The position numbers and the translations under genes are program-made. A stretch of DNA of 64,000 bases, taken from assembly GCA_947561715.1 (NCBI GenBank), contig OX387202.1, positions 19,605,001-19,669,000 of the forward strand, read 5' to 3'. This DNA is from Ascidia mentula. Its lineage: Eukaryota; Chordata; Ascidiacea; Phlebobranchia; Ascidiidae. Below, in pieces: positions 1 through 9,858 of this stretch. Below the pieces are notes generated by a model that worked only from the letters and a program-made list of their open reading frames with translations, did not search any database and was not told where the DNA came from. Every line of letters starts with the position of its first letter. The stretch's first letter is position 1.

Positions 1-485
1 CCGGTTGGAATCGAAGATAACTTTGACTCATTGATGTTTATCTAAAAGTCGACGAAGAGTATTGAAGGAAATATTGAAGGGAAGCTAAAGAAAAAGGAAT
101 TATTTTACCTTCGGGGCACGACAAACAACAAATGCGCTGTATTACGTCACAAGGGCTAAATATTTGAGAAGTTCTGGTTTGTCGCTCGATTGTTCGGCTC
201 GTCTGCGTCTGCGGATTAATTTGTTTTGGTGAAAAAAGTTTGCCGATTCTCCCGCGAACCGTTGTGAATATAAGGGATGATGTTTGGGCTGAAAGCAAGA
301 AAGCCGCAAGTATGAAGGTTAGCTTCACACTGGTTGGGAAAGTCTCTGTGCTGCCGAGCTCTTGCAATGAACAACTTCTGCTTGTTTCGACTGAATGGAT
401 GTAAATCTTTTAAGACTGAGGTTTTTGTGTTTCCACAGATTCACTGAGGTTTAAGAAAGTTATTTATTGAAAAGCTTTAAAGAAA
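1..485. other. Upstream flank of the EF-hand gene, no gene seen
   Basis: No exon with convincing coding character was found on either strand. The minus-strand open frame at 38-367 opens with a non-ATG codon and resembles no family I know. The stretch probably holds the promoter and 5' UTR of the EF-hand gene that begins at 486. Confidence 0.4.
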
Positions 486-1664
486 ATGTGGGTTTCCGTT
501 ATTTTGTTTCTTGCTTCTGCAAACGTTATCACAGGTAAATTAAGTATTTAATGTTTTGTACAAAGTTGCAAACTATAAAATGGTGAAATACTGAAAATTA
601 CTTGTTAAAGCCTTATTGATTGATTTTTTGTGACGTGACAATCGTTTGTAGGTTCCTTTAATGACGAAACAATTAAAAGTTTGGAATTCCTGCACAGTCC
701 CCGGTTTACTTTTATGGATATGAACAGCGACGGCATCCTTACGTCGGATGAGATATCGGTTAAATATACGTCGTACATGAAAAACCGTAAGTGAAAATTT
801 TTGAATCAAGTTTGTTACGTGATTGAGGTTCTGTGGTTAAAACAGGTGGGAGATTCTGTGGCTTGGATTTTGTTTGTGACGTCAACAAAGACGGGAAAGT
901 GACGAGAACCGAGAACACAATGTGCATTGTTCAATTCTTCAACCAAACCATATTTCCGGTATTAACCATTGTTTGTTTATTTATTATATGTAGTTTTGCA
1001 CTTTGCGATTTGAGCAACTTAATCGCAGCCAAGTGCCAAAGACACGAATGACGGCAAGAATCTGTTTCATGACGTCACAGTACGCATGTTCCACGTGATC
1101 GGCAGCGAAATGTTGATTGCTATTTTTTTCGCGGGAAAATTCCGCACGAGAGAAAAAAACATTTCAGTTTAAAAGAGAAGTCGACATTTTGGAAAACAAA
1201 TTTAACAAAGTTACTTTATTTCCGGTTGACACACACACAAATAAAAGGGGATTCTGGAATGCTTCCGCATAACTCTGTCTCGTATTGTGCAAAACAAACG
1301 TTTATTCCACAAGAAGATTAACAAGTTTTAATTAAATTCTTCAACCGAAATGAAATGTAAACAATGACATTCTAGAAACGACGTATTATGACGACATAGA
1401 AAACGCAGTTAGTTCAATATAGAATATGTTCCACAGATGCTCGACACGGACAGTAACGGTGTGATCAGTGGAGCGGAACAGACAAACATTGTGACGTTAA
1501 CACAGGAATATTTCTACCATCTCACTGCAAAAGAGATCGGATGGGTTGTCCAGTACTGTGACGTCAACATGAATGGCGAAATGGATCTTTCCGAAATGTT
1601 GCATGTTGATGGTGAACTCACGAATATCGACCTTATGAGACTTAAGTTTGCGAGTGCTCCGTAA
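486..1664 (+). CDS. Secreted four-EF-hand calcium-binding protein
   Basis: Exons 486-534, 652-786, 846-958 and 1437-1664 join in phase and give 174 residues. The protein starts with a hydrophobic signal peptide (MWVSVILFLASANVITG), so it should enter the secretory pathway. Four EF-hand loops follow in order: DMNSDGILTSDE, DVNKDGKVTRTE, DTDSNGVISGAE and DVNMNGEMDLSE. The third and fourth keep the Asp/Asn and final Glu ligands, so Ca2+ binding is likely. No other domain is present; an extracellular or luminal Ca2+ sensor or buffer is the safest role. The exon 3 donor at 959 reads CCG|GTATTA; if that intron is kept, the frame instead runs to a stop at 1049-1051 and adds a hydrophobic tail. I do not recognise an exact orthologue. 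Confidence 0.8.
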
Positions 1665-1729
1665 CGCCACCAAGTGGATGACTTACTGTATTTATGTTGC
1701 GAATGCGCCACGTAGTGGCAGCTGTGTTA

Positions 1730-1735
1730 AATAAA
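1730..1735 (+). terminator. Polyadenylation signal of the EF-hand gene
   Basis: AATAAA lies 66 bp after the stop codon of the EF-hand gene, on its strand, at a normal distance for a short 3' UTR. Confidence 0.6.
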
Positions 1736-3523
1736 GCAGGCTGTTTTGTCAAACATAACGTCATTACTAACAGCTTAATAAATATGATTTCTATTATGTA
1801 GCCCACAGTGTGCCTTCATCAGAACAAGAAAGACAGCAATTTTATGAAATCCCAATAATGTTTTTTGAAACCCAGTCGTAGTTTTTAGATTTTTGTTGAT
1901 TGAGGGTCAGCAGCTCTCATGTTATCATGGTTCCAGCGCTTTAACACTATATAATATGTTTTATGGGGAAAAGGCGGAAAGCAGTCAGCAGGATTACCAA
2001 TCCACACAAACTCAGGGAATGCCTCTTGATCGATATATGGATCGGTTTGCTTTATTAAGTTTCCTCGAGTAAACCTTACCCTGTGCAGTGCTGCAAGATT
2101 GCAATATTGAAAAAATTAGTTTGTGAATTTACTAAAAGTCTAAACCACGCAGGTACAGAAAGTTGTAAAATCCGGTTGCATTTGAAGGTCAAATATGATT
2201 TGATTTTTTTGGTAAAATTAAGGCTAGCCAGACTCTAAACGCTGAACGCAACTCACGCCAGGCATTTGAAATTATAAAATTCAACGTTTATCAATATTTC
2301 ATTTCATGTTAGCCGCATTACCCACAATTCCTATTTTAATATGGAATAAGTTGCCGTGTGATGCATTCATTTCCTTGTTTAAATGAGACACAAATGTTTC
2401 TGTGTTCGAGAAACGATGTATAGGAAATATCGGATTGTATCGAATCCAACTTTTCAACAAGTTGTGACGTCAGCGGGTGCGTTAGTTGAGTCGAATAGGG
2501 AACCCAGTTTAAGTCAGACTTTATCAAACCCAAAAGCAAGTGTAACAGGTGTTGACTCTGGTTGACCTTTCACTGTGTGGATGCAAAAAACACATAGCTA
2601 TTGAACTGATGGGAACGCATTTAAAACGTTATTAATCTGCAGCAATCTTTCCCGCCAAATGTTGGTTTCTTTTAATGCTAGAACAAGAGAAGAAGTTTGC
2701 ATCGCGCGCGTTGCAGTGGATTATATTCTCCCAATACCCTGTGATTGATTTTCTGTGTTGGGCGGTTAGGTTATCTATGGCGCGAGCCGCGTTTATTTAA
2801 ACAAGAATTTAGTGAATGATTCACGAATGTCACAAACGTTCTACGACTGCGAAACGCGAGAATCTTGACATCGTCAGGCAATCGTGGTTTATTGCGTCAC
2901 TATCAAGGACTTGGTAAATCGAACGCTTGAATTGTTTCTACAGAGACGCCCATTGATGAGCTTGCTGTCGTCAACTTTCGAGTTTCGCGTCGCTTCAGTG
3001 GAAGACAATTCCAATTCACACGTAACAAAGCATAGCTACACGGTTGGGCGCGCAAAATATTGTATAGTTACGAGCAAGTTCCAGAACTTGAACTCTCTCA
3101 ATGTTAACTCCGCGATAAAGAGGTTTGTGAGGTCACAGTAAGTAGCCGAAGGGCGGCATTGTCGTGTTTGTATCCAAGAAAGTAGACGGAAAGTGATGAT
3201 CAAAAGTAGGAAATCGTAAACCAACTTCAGTTTTGCAATCCAGAAATCCTCACACGGGAATATGTATTTACCAGGAACCAAACAACAGCAGTATAATGGA
3301 TCCAGTACAAAAAACAGCACAATGTTTGTTCAAGTCAGGTTACCAGCAGTTAAGGGCTGCCTTGCCAGTCTGACAGCCTAAACACTAGGGTTATAACGAA
3401 GGCTTAACATACCGCTTGATTAAACAATTCATTTCTTTCCAGGACGCGTTACTACACAATAGATACTGTGACGTAAAAATACCACGCAGTACTATGTGAC
3501 GTACACAAATGACGTCATATATT
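1736..3523. other. Intergenic region and IP6K promoter
   Basis: No recognisable exon. The region holds GC-richer patches near 2700-2850 and several TGACGTCA or TGACGTAA motifs. The plus-strand open frame at 2884-3141 opens with a non-ATG codon and has no family resemblance. A 5' UTR exon of the kinase gene could lie here. Confidence 0.4.
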
Positions 3524-5628
3524 ATGGTGCCGGGTCAAGAACTTGACGCCTACGTTCATCAGGTTAGTCGTGTGTTATCGTGATGTCACGTAAAGTGCTA
3601 TTGCGACGTTTTGCCATAATTGGAAACTTTATTACAGCACGTTAGCAGTTCTTGAGATTTTGCGACGGACGAATTATCGATCTGTAACATCTGCCGTAAC
3701 CAGACGCCTTGTGTGACGTAACAGTGTTATATTTGTGACATTAGGTTAGCGGTCGAGCGCACATGCTGAGTTTGAACAAAACAACTTTATGCAAAAGTAT
3801 CGCTTTTCGGGAATGGAATTTCTACTTAAGTTTACCTGCAGCCCTCACACCATTCACACCCAAGCTTAAAGGTAAACTCAACGGTATTTCCGATAAATTT
3901 GTGATTTTTCTGTCGATAAAACATATTGTGAGATCGTAATGTAGAACTGTTCAAGCGGATTTGTTACGTCATAAATATTCGCACGTAATATTAAAAACAA
4001 TCTGGAACAAACAGAAGAAATAATAATACATGTATTCGACAACGATTGTCGTATTATCGATTCACTTTATGATGTCATAACAGGGTTGTTGTACGTTTTG
4101 CTGGAAAAAGGGAGCGATAATTCACACCGATTCAAGACGTCTGGTTTGTGGATACCACCACCGTTGCCTGGCAACCAACACGAGACAGCGAAAGACGCCC
4201 AGCCGCACAATGGGGAGAGCGCGGTGCTTAAGTGAGAAAATGAACAACCATACATCCATAATGACGTAACAATTCTCCTTGTTGTAGACAAACGATGTTC
4301 AAGGGTTTGGATAGAATGCAGTATGACGAAACAAACGGTTTTACACGTCATCCGTGGACGATCGACAAAGATCAGGAAGCATTGACTGAGGCTGTGGGGA
4401 AAAACCCTTGGTCGATACGACAACATCGGAGGGAAATCAACCGCACGCTCAAGGGCGACACCTTGCGGAAGGAGGTTGACCTTCAGATGTTGTGGGAGGC
4501 GACATCTAGCGACAAGACGATGAAAGAAATGTTTTCGAACGCATTCGAAGACGTTCGACACAACGGGAACTTTATGAAAGGTTTTCTATGGTTCTGGTTT
4601 AGCCGGGGTTCGAACCGTCAACCTTATGTTGCTGACAGGTTACCTACTCTTGGATGACGTCACATCCGAATATGAATTCCCGTGCGTTGTTGATTTGAAG
4701 ATTGGGACGCAGATGGGGAGGAAGGGATGTTCACAGGAGAAGAAGGATAAGCATGTTAACTTAATCAAGATGAGTAGCACCGGAAGTATTGGTATCAGAC
4801 TAGCAGGGATGCAGGTACGTCACTTCCGGAACATGTGGCTTGGTGGTGTTTAATGTCGCCAGTGGTAATATTACACATTTTACTTTTTGACATAACACAT
4901 TTACTAAACCAGTGGGTCTCGAACTGTTCGTCGTTTTGGGTTCCAACGGCACCAAGCAACAATTTGAACAGAACAAAAAGTAGCAAATAACAAGTGAAGT
5001 CAGTCAGTCAAAAGTGCTGCAAATCATTCCAAATGCGCCGCACGCGAAAAAGTTTGAATAGCACATTTGATAAAGAGTAAATAAACAGAAAAAAGTTCGC
5101 TGATATTACTGAATCTGGGGAGAATGTATTTAGGTTAACTCCGCATCAGTCGCTGTCGTTTCAGCTAACTTTCCAGCTAAGGTTACCGCTAACTTACTTC
5201 GTATTTAGGTATACCAGGTAACTACCGGCCAATTTCTTTGTCGGGATAAGTATTATGGGAGAGGACTTTCGACTGACGGTTTCAAGGAGGCTCTGAGGCA
5301 ATTCCTACATAACGGACAGCGACTTGTAGCGGAGGTGGTTCCACAAATAATAAGCCGCTTGGAGAAACTGAGGAGCGTCGTTGTAAAGCAAGACACTTTC
5401 CGGTTTTACGCAAGTTCCATTTTAATATCGTACGATGGCGCTGTTGAGCCGCATCCAGATAAAAAAGGCGACGGGGGTGGATTCAAAGTCGGAGTCCATG
5501 TGATTGATTTCGCCCACAGCACTTTTAGAGGTTTCCTCGATGATAAAATCGTCTACGATGGTCCGGATAATGATTGTTTGGTGGCGCTGGATAATTTAAC
5601 TGCTCTTCTTCAGGAGTTAATAGCCTGA
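3524..5628 (+). CDS. IP6K: Inositol hexakisphosphate kinase (IP6K)
   Basis: Six exons, 3524-3562, 3745-3871, 4084-4231, 4288-4580, 4639-4814 and 5209-5628, splice in phase to 400 residues, close to the 400-440 of animal IP6Ks. The enzyme adds a pyrophosphate to InsP6 (and InsP5), making 5-InsP7, a signal in energy and phosphate balance. Family marks seen: the N-terminal DAYVHQ-V-SG block, the HPW/NPWS-xx-H segment, the PxxxDxKxG catalytic motif (PCVVDLKIGTQ), the GIRLAGMQVYQ turn, the YYGRGLSTDGF block, the SS-LL-type SSILISYDG stretch and the IDFAH metal-binding motif near the C-terminus. Exon 3 and the first part of exon 4 are the least conserved. Assignment as IP6K rather than IPMK or IP3K rests on the N-terminal blocks and overall length. 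Confidence 0.88.
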
Positions 5629-6232
5629 AGGTGGACTTAATTCCTATTTTGCTTCAATATATCCTCACCCTTTGCGCTAATCGAATATAGTCAATGTTTA
5701 TTTTGCATTGTTTTTTTTTTGGTACCAACACCGCAAGATTAAACACACAAATTTGGAGGTTCTATTTTCTTGGAAAACTTGAGCGACTTTGTTTAATTTT
5801 TTTTGTCAGAATTTTCAAAGTATGTTTGACATCAAACCCTCTTCCTGATCAAACGTATTCAAATACCCTTATGTATTATTGTTAATTCCCCGAACTTTCC
5901 CCATCGTAAAGCATTGCAATTTATTGTCAAAATATTACGAAAACTTCTTCCTGACAATTAGACAATCTGTTTCCATTGTGCGCTTATAATTATCATTGTG
6001 AACTCATAACCACTAATTCATTTAAGATGTGTGTGTTTGTAACTGTGATTATTGCAGTAATTTGGGTAAATGTTTCGTTTATGCAAATTTTGTATGCACT
6101 TCACTTGCTAATAAATTAGCTTGGTCACAAGAGTGATTTCGAGACTATGGTTTATCCACCGAGATTCAGGGACAAATTTGTCAACCCATCCCACTGATAT
6201 TATGTGGTAATCCAGCTTCTTATGTCGTACAG
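5629..6232. other. 3' flank of IP6K
   Basis: AT-rich non-coding DNA. A possible AATAAA for IP6K lies at 6110-6115. No gene recognised. Confidence 0.4.
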
Positions 6233-6599
6233 CAGTGCTTTTCAACCTTTTTAAATTCTATCCGCACTTTTCTGTGGCACGAAAATTTCATCCGCACAAT
6301 GCGGCCAAACCGCGCATGAAATGTTTGCGAACCCCAGGATGTACATAACTAATACCAACAGCCAGGCTTCATGATAAATTGCCCTTTCTTGGACGTTTCG
6401 AAATTTAAACGAATGGAAACCGACGACGATTTAAGGTGAAGGATTAGCGTTGCTTCTTGAAGCTAGTGTACGTAACCAAATATGAACAATTCTTGGACTA
6501 AAAAGCCTAATTATCGGGCGATTGTCAGCATCCGCACTCATCCGCACCGTGTTACCCATCCGCACCAGTGTGGATGGTCCCACAGGTTGAAAAGCACTG
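6233..6599. mobile_element. hAT-type MITE with subterminal ATCCGCAC repeats
   Basis: The element begins CAGTGCTTTTCAACC and ends with its exact inverse GGTTGAAAAGCACTG. It is flanked by an 8-bp target duplication with one mismatch (tcgtacag / tcgtgcag), which is the hAT signature. Inside both ends the octamer ATCCGCAC or a close form recurs at least five times, like transposase-binding subterminal repeats. At 367 bp with no transposase frame it is non-autonomous. A 35-bp exact copy of its left end is found at 50749-50783. Confidence 0.85.
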
Positions 6600-7086
6600 T
6601 CGTGCAGGACAGTGGCTCGCAATTTGTGTTTCGTTTGAGGGCGTCGTAATCCAATTTCCATTTGTAAAGAAGCCTACTGCCTGTAGGGACCTGGCTGTTA
6701 CGTAAAATCCGCTATTCTAAGTATCTTCGTTACATTTGAGTAAAACACATTAAACGTTGGTCAATTTTTCCTGCCTGTAAATCCTAACAGGCATCTTGTG
6801 GTAGGCTGATAAAATATTTTGACGTAAGCACACATAATTGATACCCTGATATAAAATTGTTAAGGCACTTTAAATCAGAAGGAATAAAAAATATGCATAG
6901 AAGAAATAATACTGGCAATGATTGAAGTGCTGTGAGTAAATTATTTGCTAAGAAAAATTGCATCAAAACGTTCAAGAAATTAAAATAAAAAGCAGCATAT
7001 TGTAAACTCGGAATGGGATTTCTTACACACAAAATTTAACTGCAATCACACAATATCAGGTACTTTACAAAACCAAATCATTTTAT
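6600..7086. other. Intergenic, 3' flank of the START gene
   Basis: AT-rich sequence with no recognisable coding exon. It probably includes the 3' UTR of the minus-strand START gene. Confidence 0.4.
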
Positions 7087-8721
7087 TCACTGATTTCCCA
7101 TTCTACGCTGAACCTCGGCTCTGATGCTCTGGATGTAGCTCGCTTGTTGTGATGGCAACGCAGTTTCAACCACATACCTTGGGATCATCCCTTTGATGTC
7201 TGTGTTCACGTATAACTCCAGGTAACTCTGGGAGGGGTTACTGCAATCAACAACATCACAATTCCCTGTATTGTCACAAACCTCATCCAGGACCACAGAA
7301 AAATGTATTATTTTAATACAAACTGTCAAAAATCACAACTTTTATGTGGAGAAACAAAATTTGGAAAGTTGGCAACAAGTTTATATACCTTTTTTTACTT
7401 GCAACTGCATAACCAGCAGGGAAGTTGTTGGCACGAACATAGTTTCGCGTTATTGGACGTGATTTGTGTTCTACGCTCATAGCTGCATTAACATTTAAAT
7501 ATTACTATTCTGGCTTCTTCAAAACATTGCATTCAATTTTAAAATTCAGCAATCAATAACTCAACAACGGTCGGCGAAAATTTTAAAAAGAAACTTAAAA
7601 GCGCTCACCGAATATCCAAGAAATGCTGCCGTATTCTAAAAAATAATCAAATTAAACAACAAAGCAAACAGATAGGTTTGTTTAAACCACAGTGAAATCA
7701 TCTTTATCTACCAAAGCCAGCTAAGATATGTTACCTGGATTTTGATCTGAATCAAATGTTTTGAAACAGTAGAGATCAATGAATTCTCTAGCAGAAATCA
7801 AACCTCCAGCTGCAGGGTGTGTCAAAATTAAACCAATTGCTACATTCTGAAACAAAAATAAACCCGAATAAGTGAGATGTGTGATATGCAACAAAAATTG
7901 TTTGAACCTCATTTATTGTCTGTAGACGTTCATAGTGTGCAATGCTTTTATCCCAGTTAAGTCTTTCGTCAGTGGTTGCCGGAGGTTTCATCACAGAATA
8001 CAAAATGTTGCTGGGAGCATTCACCTCTGCCACAAACTTGTACCTACATAACACAACTAACTAAATTCAAAAATTGAAATAACTTCCTTTAACGACAAAT
8101 AATTTATATCCTTATCAAATGTTTGTAAATTTTGTTAATAAACCCTGATCTCAAGTAAAGGTGAAACAAGCAAATATTGCATTCACTTGTACCCTATATA
8201 TCAGTGGTTCCCAACTGGTGTGCCATTATACCATTGGATGTCATTTGTCACTTTCATGGATGCCGCAACCATCTCTTTGTAATCACTGTGGTAACTTTTC
8301 ACCATTAGGTTTAACCATGTGTAATGCCATACCCAGGGGACAAGATAACAACCCTCTATCCAGAGTCAGATAGAAAGGCTGATTGCAGCATTTGTGGTCG
8401 ATGCTAATTGGGTTCCACAAAACTTGACAAATTGTACTGGGGTGCCATAAGCAAAGAAATGTTGGAAACCACTGTTTTATTAATGCAACCAATCTGCACA
8501 TATTGAAATACTCACACACTTCCTCTAAAGTTTGGTGATGCCTTCGTGTACACTTTAACATCTCCCTGTTGAGTGACAAAATTCATGCTTTTTAAAATTG
8601 TATGCAATTAAATTCATGTCAAACTCACCACAGATTTCAAAAACTTCCAGCTAGTCGGATCACCTCGTAAAGTCAAAGCATCTTTACAAAGTTGTTCAGC
8701 TTTATTCACAAAATCCTCCAT
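7087..8721 (-). CDS. START-domain lipid-transfer protein, STARD4/5/6 type
   Basis: Seven exons read on the minus strand (8721-8629, 8565-8516, 8043-7908, 7846-7735, 7635-7609, 7482-7399, 7265-7087) join in phase to 226 residues, nearly all of it START domain. Recognisable blocks are VKVYTKASPNFRG, YKFVAEVNAPSNILY, the WDKS-type segment, GLILTHPAAGGLISAREFIDL, MSVEHKSRPI, NYVRANNFPAGYAV and the C-terminal YVNTDIKGMIPRYVVE helix region. The family binds sterol, bile acid or similar lipid in a soluble cytosolic pocket. The exon at 7609-7635 is a 27-bp micro-exon. The start lies 86 bp after the MRPL53 stop on the same strand and just behind a strong 3' splice site. Which of STARD4, 5 or 6 it matches best cannot be settled by eye. 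Confidence 0.85.
8202..8474. mobile_element. hAT-like MITE in a START-gene intron
   Basis: Left end CAGTGGTTCCCAAC and right end GTTGGAAACCACTG form an inverted repeat of the CAGTG...CACTG hAT class. No clear 8-bp target duplication is visible. The element is non-coding and lies inside intron 2. Confidence 0.65.
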
Positions 8722-8744
8722 TATACTATATGAGTTAAAAACAG

Positions 8745-8760
8745 TCTGCAAATAAAATGA
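8745..8760 (-). promoter_or_regulatory. 3' splice acceptor between MRPL53 and START gene
   Basis: On the minus strand the 86-bp gap contains a pyrimidine-rich tract ending ttttatttgcag, giving a 24-nt leader before the START ATG at 8721. Because MRPL53 ends just upstream, this is a good candidate spliced-leader trans-splice site, as used in ascidian operons. The trans-splicing role is inference. Confidence 0.55.
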
Positions 8761-8807
8761 CAGATGTTAATACAAAACATACATCACAAAAAGTTTTTTC
8801 AACAACA

Positions 8808-9185
8808 TTAAAACAAAGTGGAAGGAGCGTCTGTTTTTCCCAAAGCTTTATTAATACAAAATGAATTGAAATGGTACAAAATTTCCTCGGAAGACATATA
8901 CTGTCCATGAAGGCAAAGCTTTTCTTCATCATAAAATTTAACAGTTATTGTTGGTTCGGATTTGTTGTGGGCCAGGGTTGTTGTGATGTCACAGAGTCGA
9001 TTCGTCTTCCGACTTTTTTCTCCACAAACATTCACCCAAAACTTCTTTGTTGAGAGAGAAAGGTCATCCCAAGGGCACATTTGGATTTGGATCGACGATA
9101 TATTTGTCAGGTCTGGCTTCTTTCTTGCAACTTTAACAAGTTCTCCTAAAACGGCCTTGACAAACTTGGGCGGCCCCGATGCCAT
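8808..9185 (-). CDS. MRPL53: Mitochondrial ribosomal protein L53 (mL53)
   Basis: One uninterrupted exon encodes 125 residues from MASGPPKFVK. The core matches animal MRPL53: IQIQMCPWDDLSLSTKKFW, then a segment around SRKTNRLCDI and SEPTITVKFYD, then LHGQYMSSEEIL, comparable with the mammalian CPFE...STR, SEP and LTALEML blocks. The protein belongs to the large subunit of the mitochondrial ribosome. I chose the ATG at 9183-9185; the open frame runs on to 9227 but only through a non-ATG start. The START gene follows after 86 bp on the same strand. A splice-acceptor-like cttgcatag lies 16 nt before the ATG. Confidence 0.87.
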   Translation of the reverse strand: MASGPPKFVKAVLGELVKVARKKPDLTNISSIQIQMCPWDDLSLSTKKFWVNVCGEKSRKTNRLCDITTTLAHNKSEPTITVKFYDEEKLCLHGQYMSSEEILYHFNSFCINKALGKTDAPSTLF

Positions 9186-9858
9186 ATTTGCAAAGTGGTA
9201 TCTATGCAAGAATGCAAAATCAAGCAACTAAACCTTAAGTATGTTTATTTTGCACGAAAGACTACAACGTAAACTAACTACACACGCAACAGTTGTTAAA
9301 CGAAAACGATTTGATCCCATCATCATCATGATGTCACACTTTCCCGAATTGTCACGTGTGTTGTGAAAGCAGTCAACCGTGCAACAAAAAAAGCCAAAAG
9401 TTCAAAATATCGTTTTCAATTGTAAAATGTATGTTTTAAAAGTATTCTGTCTTTCAGAGGGTTTATTTGTATAGTTGCGAAAAAGTGTTTTTGCATTTCA
9501 TTTCCAGCCCGACGGCAACACATATGCCACCCCTACGGGCTAGAAACAAAAAAGTTATTTAATCATATTTGAATAATTTATGCTTTGTGTTCACACTTCG
9601 GTACACTGGCGCGGCCTGTACGGCATAAGTTTTTCACAAAAATCCAAGTACCACCTCTTTATTAGCAACGTTTATGTGCATGCAACAATGTTATAATTAT
9701 CAATGCTCAATTTGCACCAAAGCAAATAAAAATAACATCTAAAGCACAAAAAGCAATATTTGCAGCGAAAACTTAAACCACAATGTGTCAGTCTACAATT
9801 CACGAGTATAATGTGAGAAAACATGCACATAATTCAGAGCTTTTGGCAATTTTTCATC
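9186..9858. other. Intergenic region upstream of MRPL53
   Basis: Probably the MRPL53 promoter together with the 3' end of the F-box/LRR gene. No exon recognised. A CATCATCATGATG-type near-palindrome occurs near 9320. Confidence 0.4.

Noticed and set aside
38..367. 109-codon minus-strand frame at the window edge
   Set aside because: Begins with a non-ATG codon and has no recognisable domain.
4600..4640. tRNA B-box-like GGTTCGAACC in an IP6K intron
   Set aside because: No paired T-arm, A box or acceptor stem around it; a short palindrome by chance or a tRNA-derived scrap.
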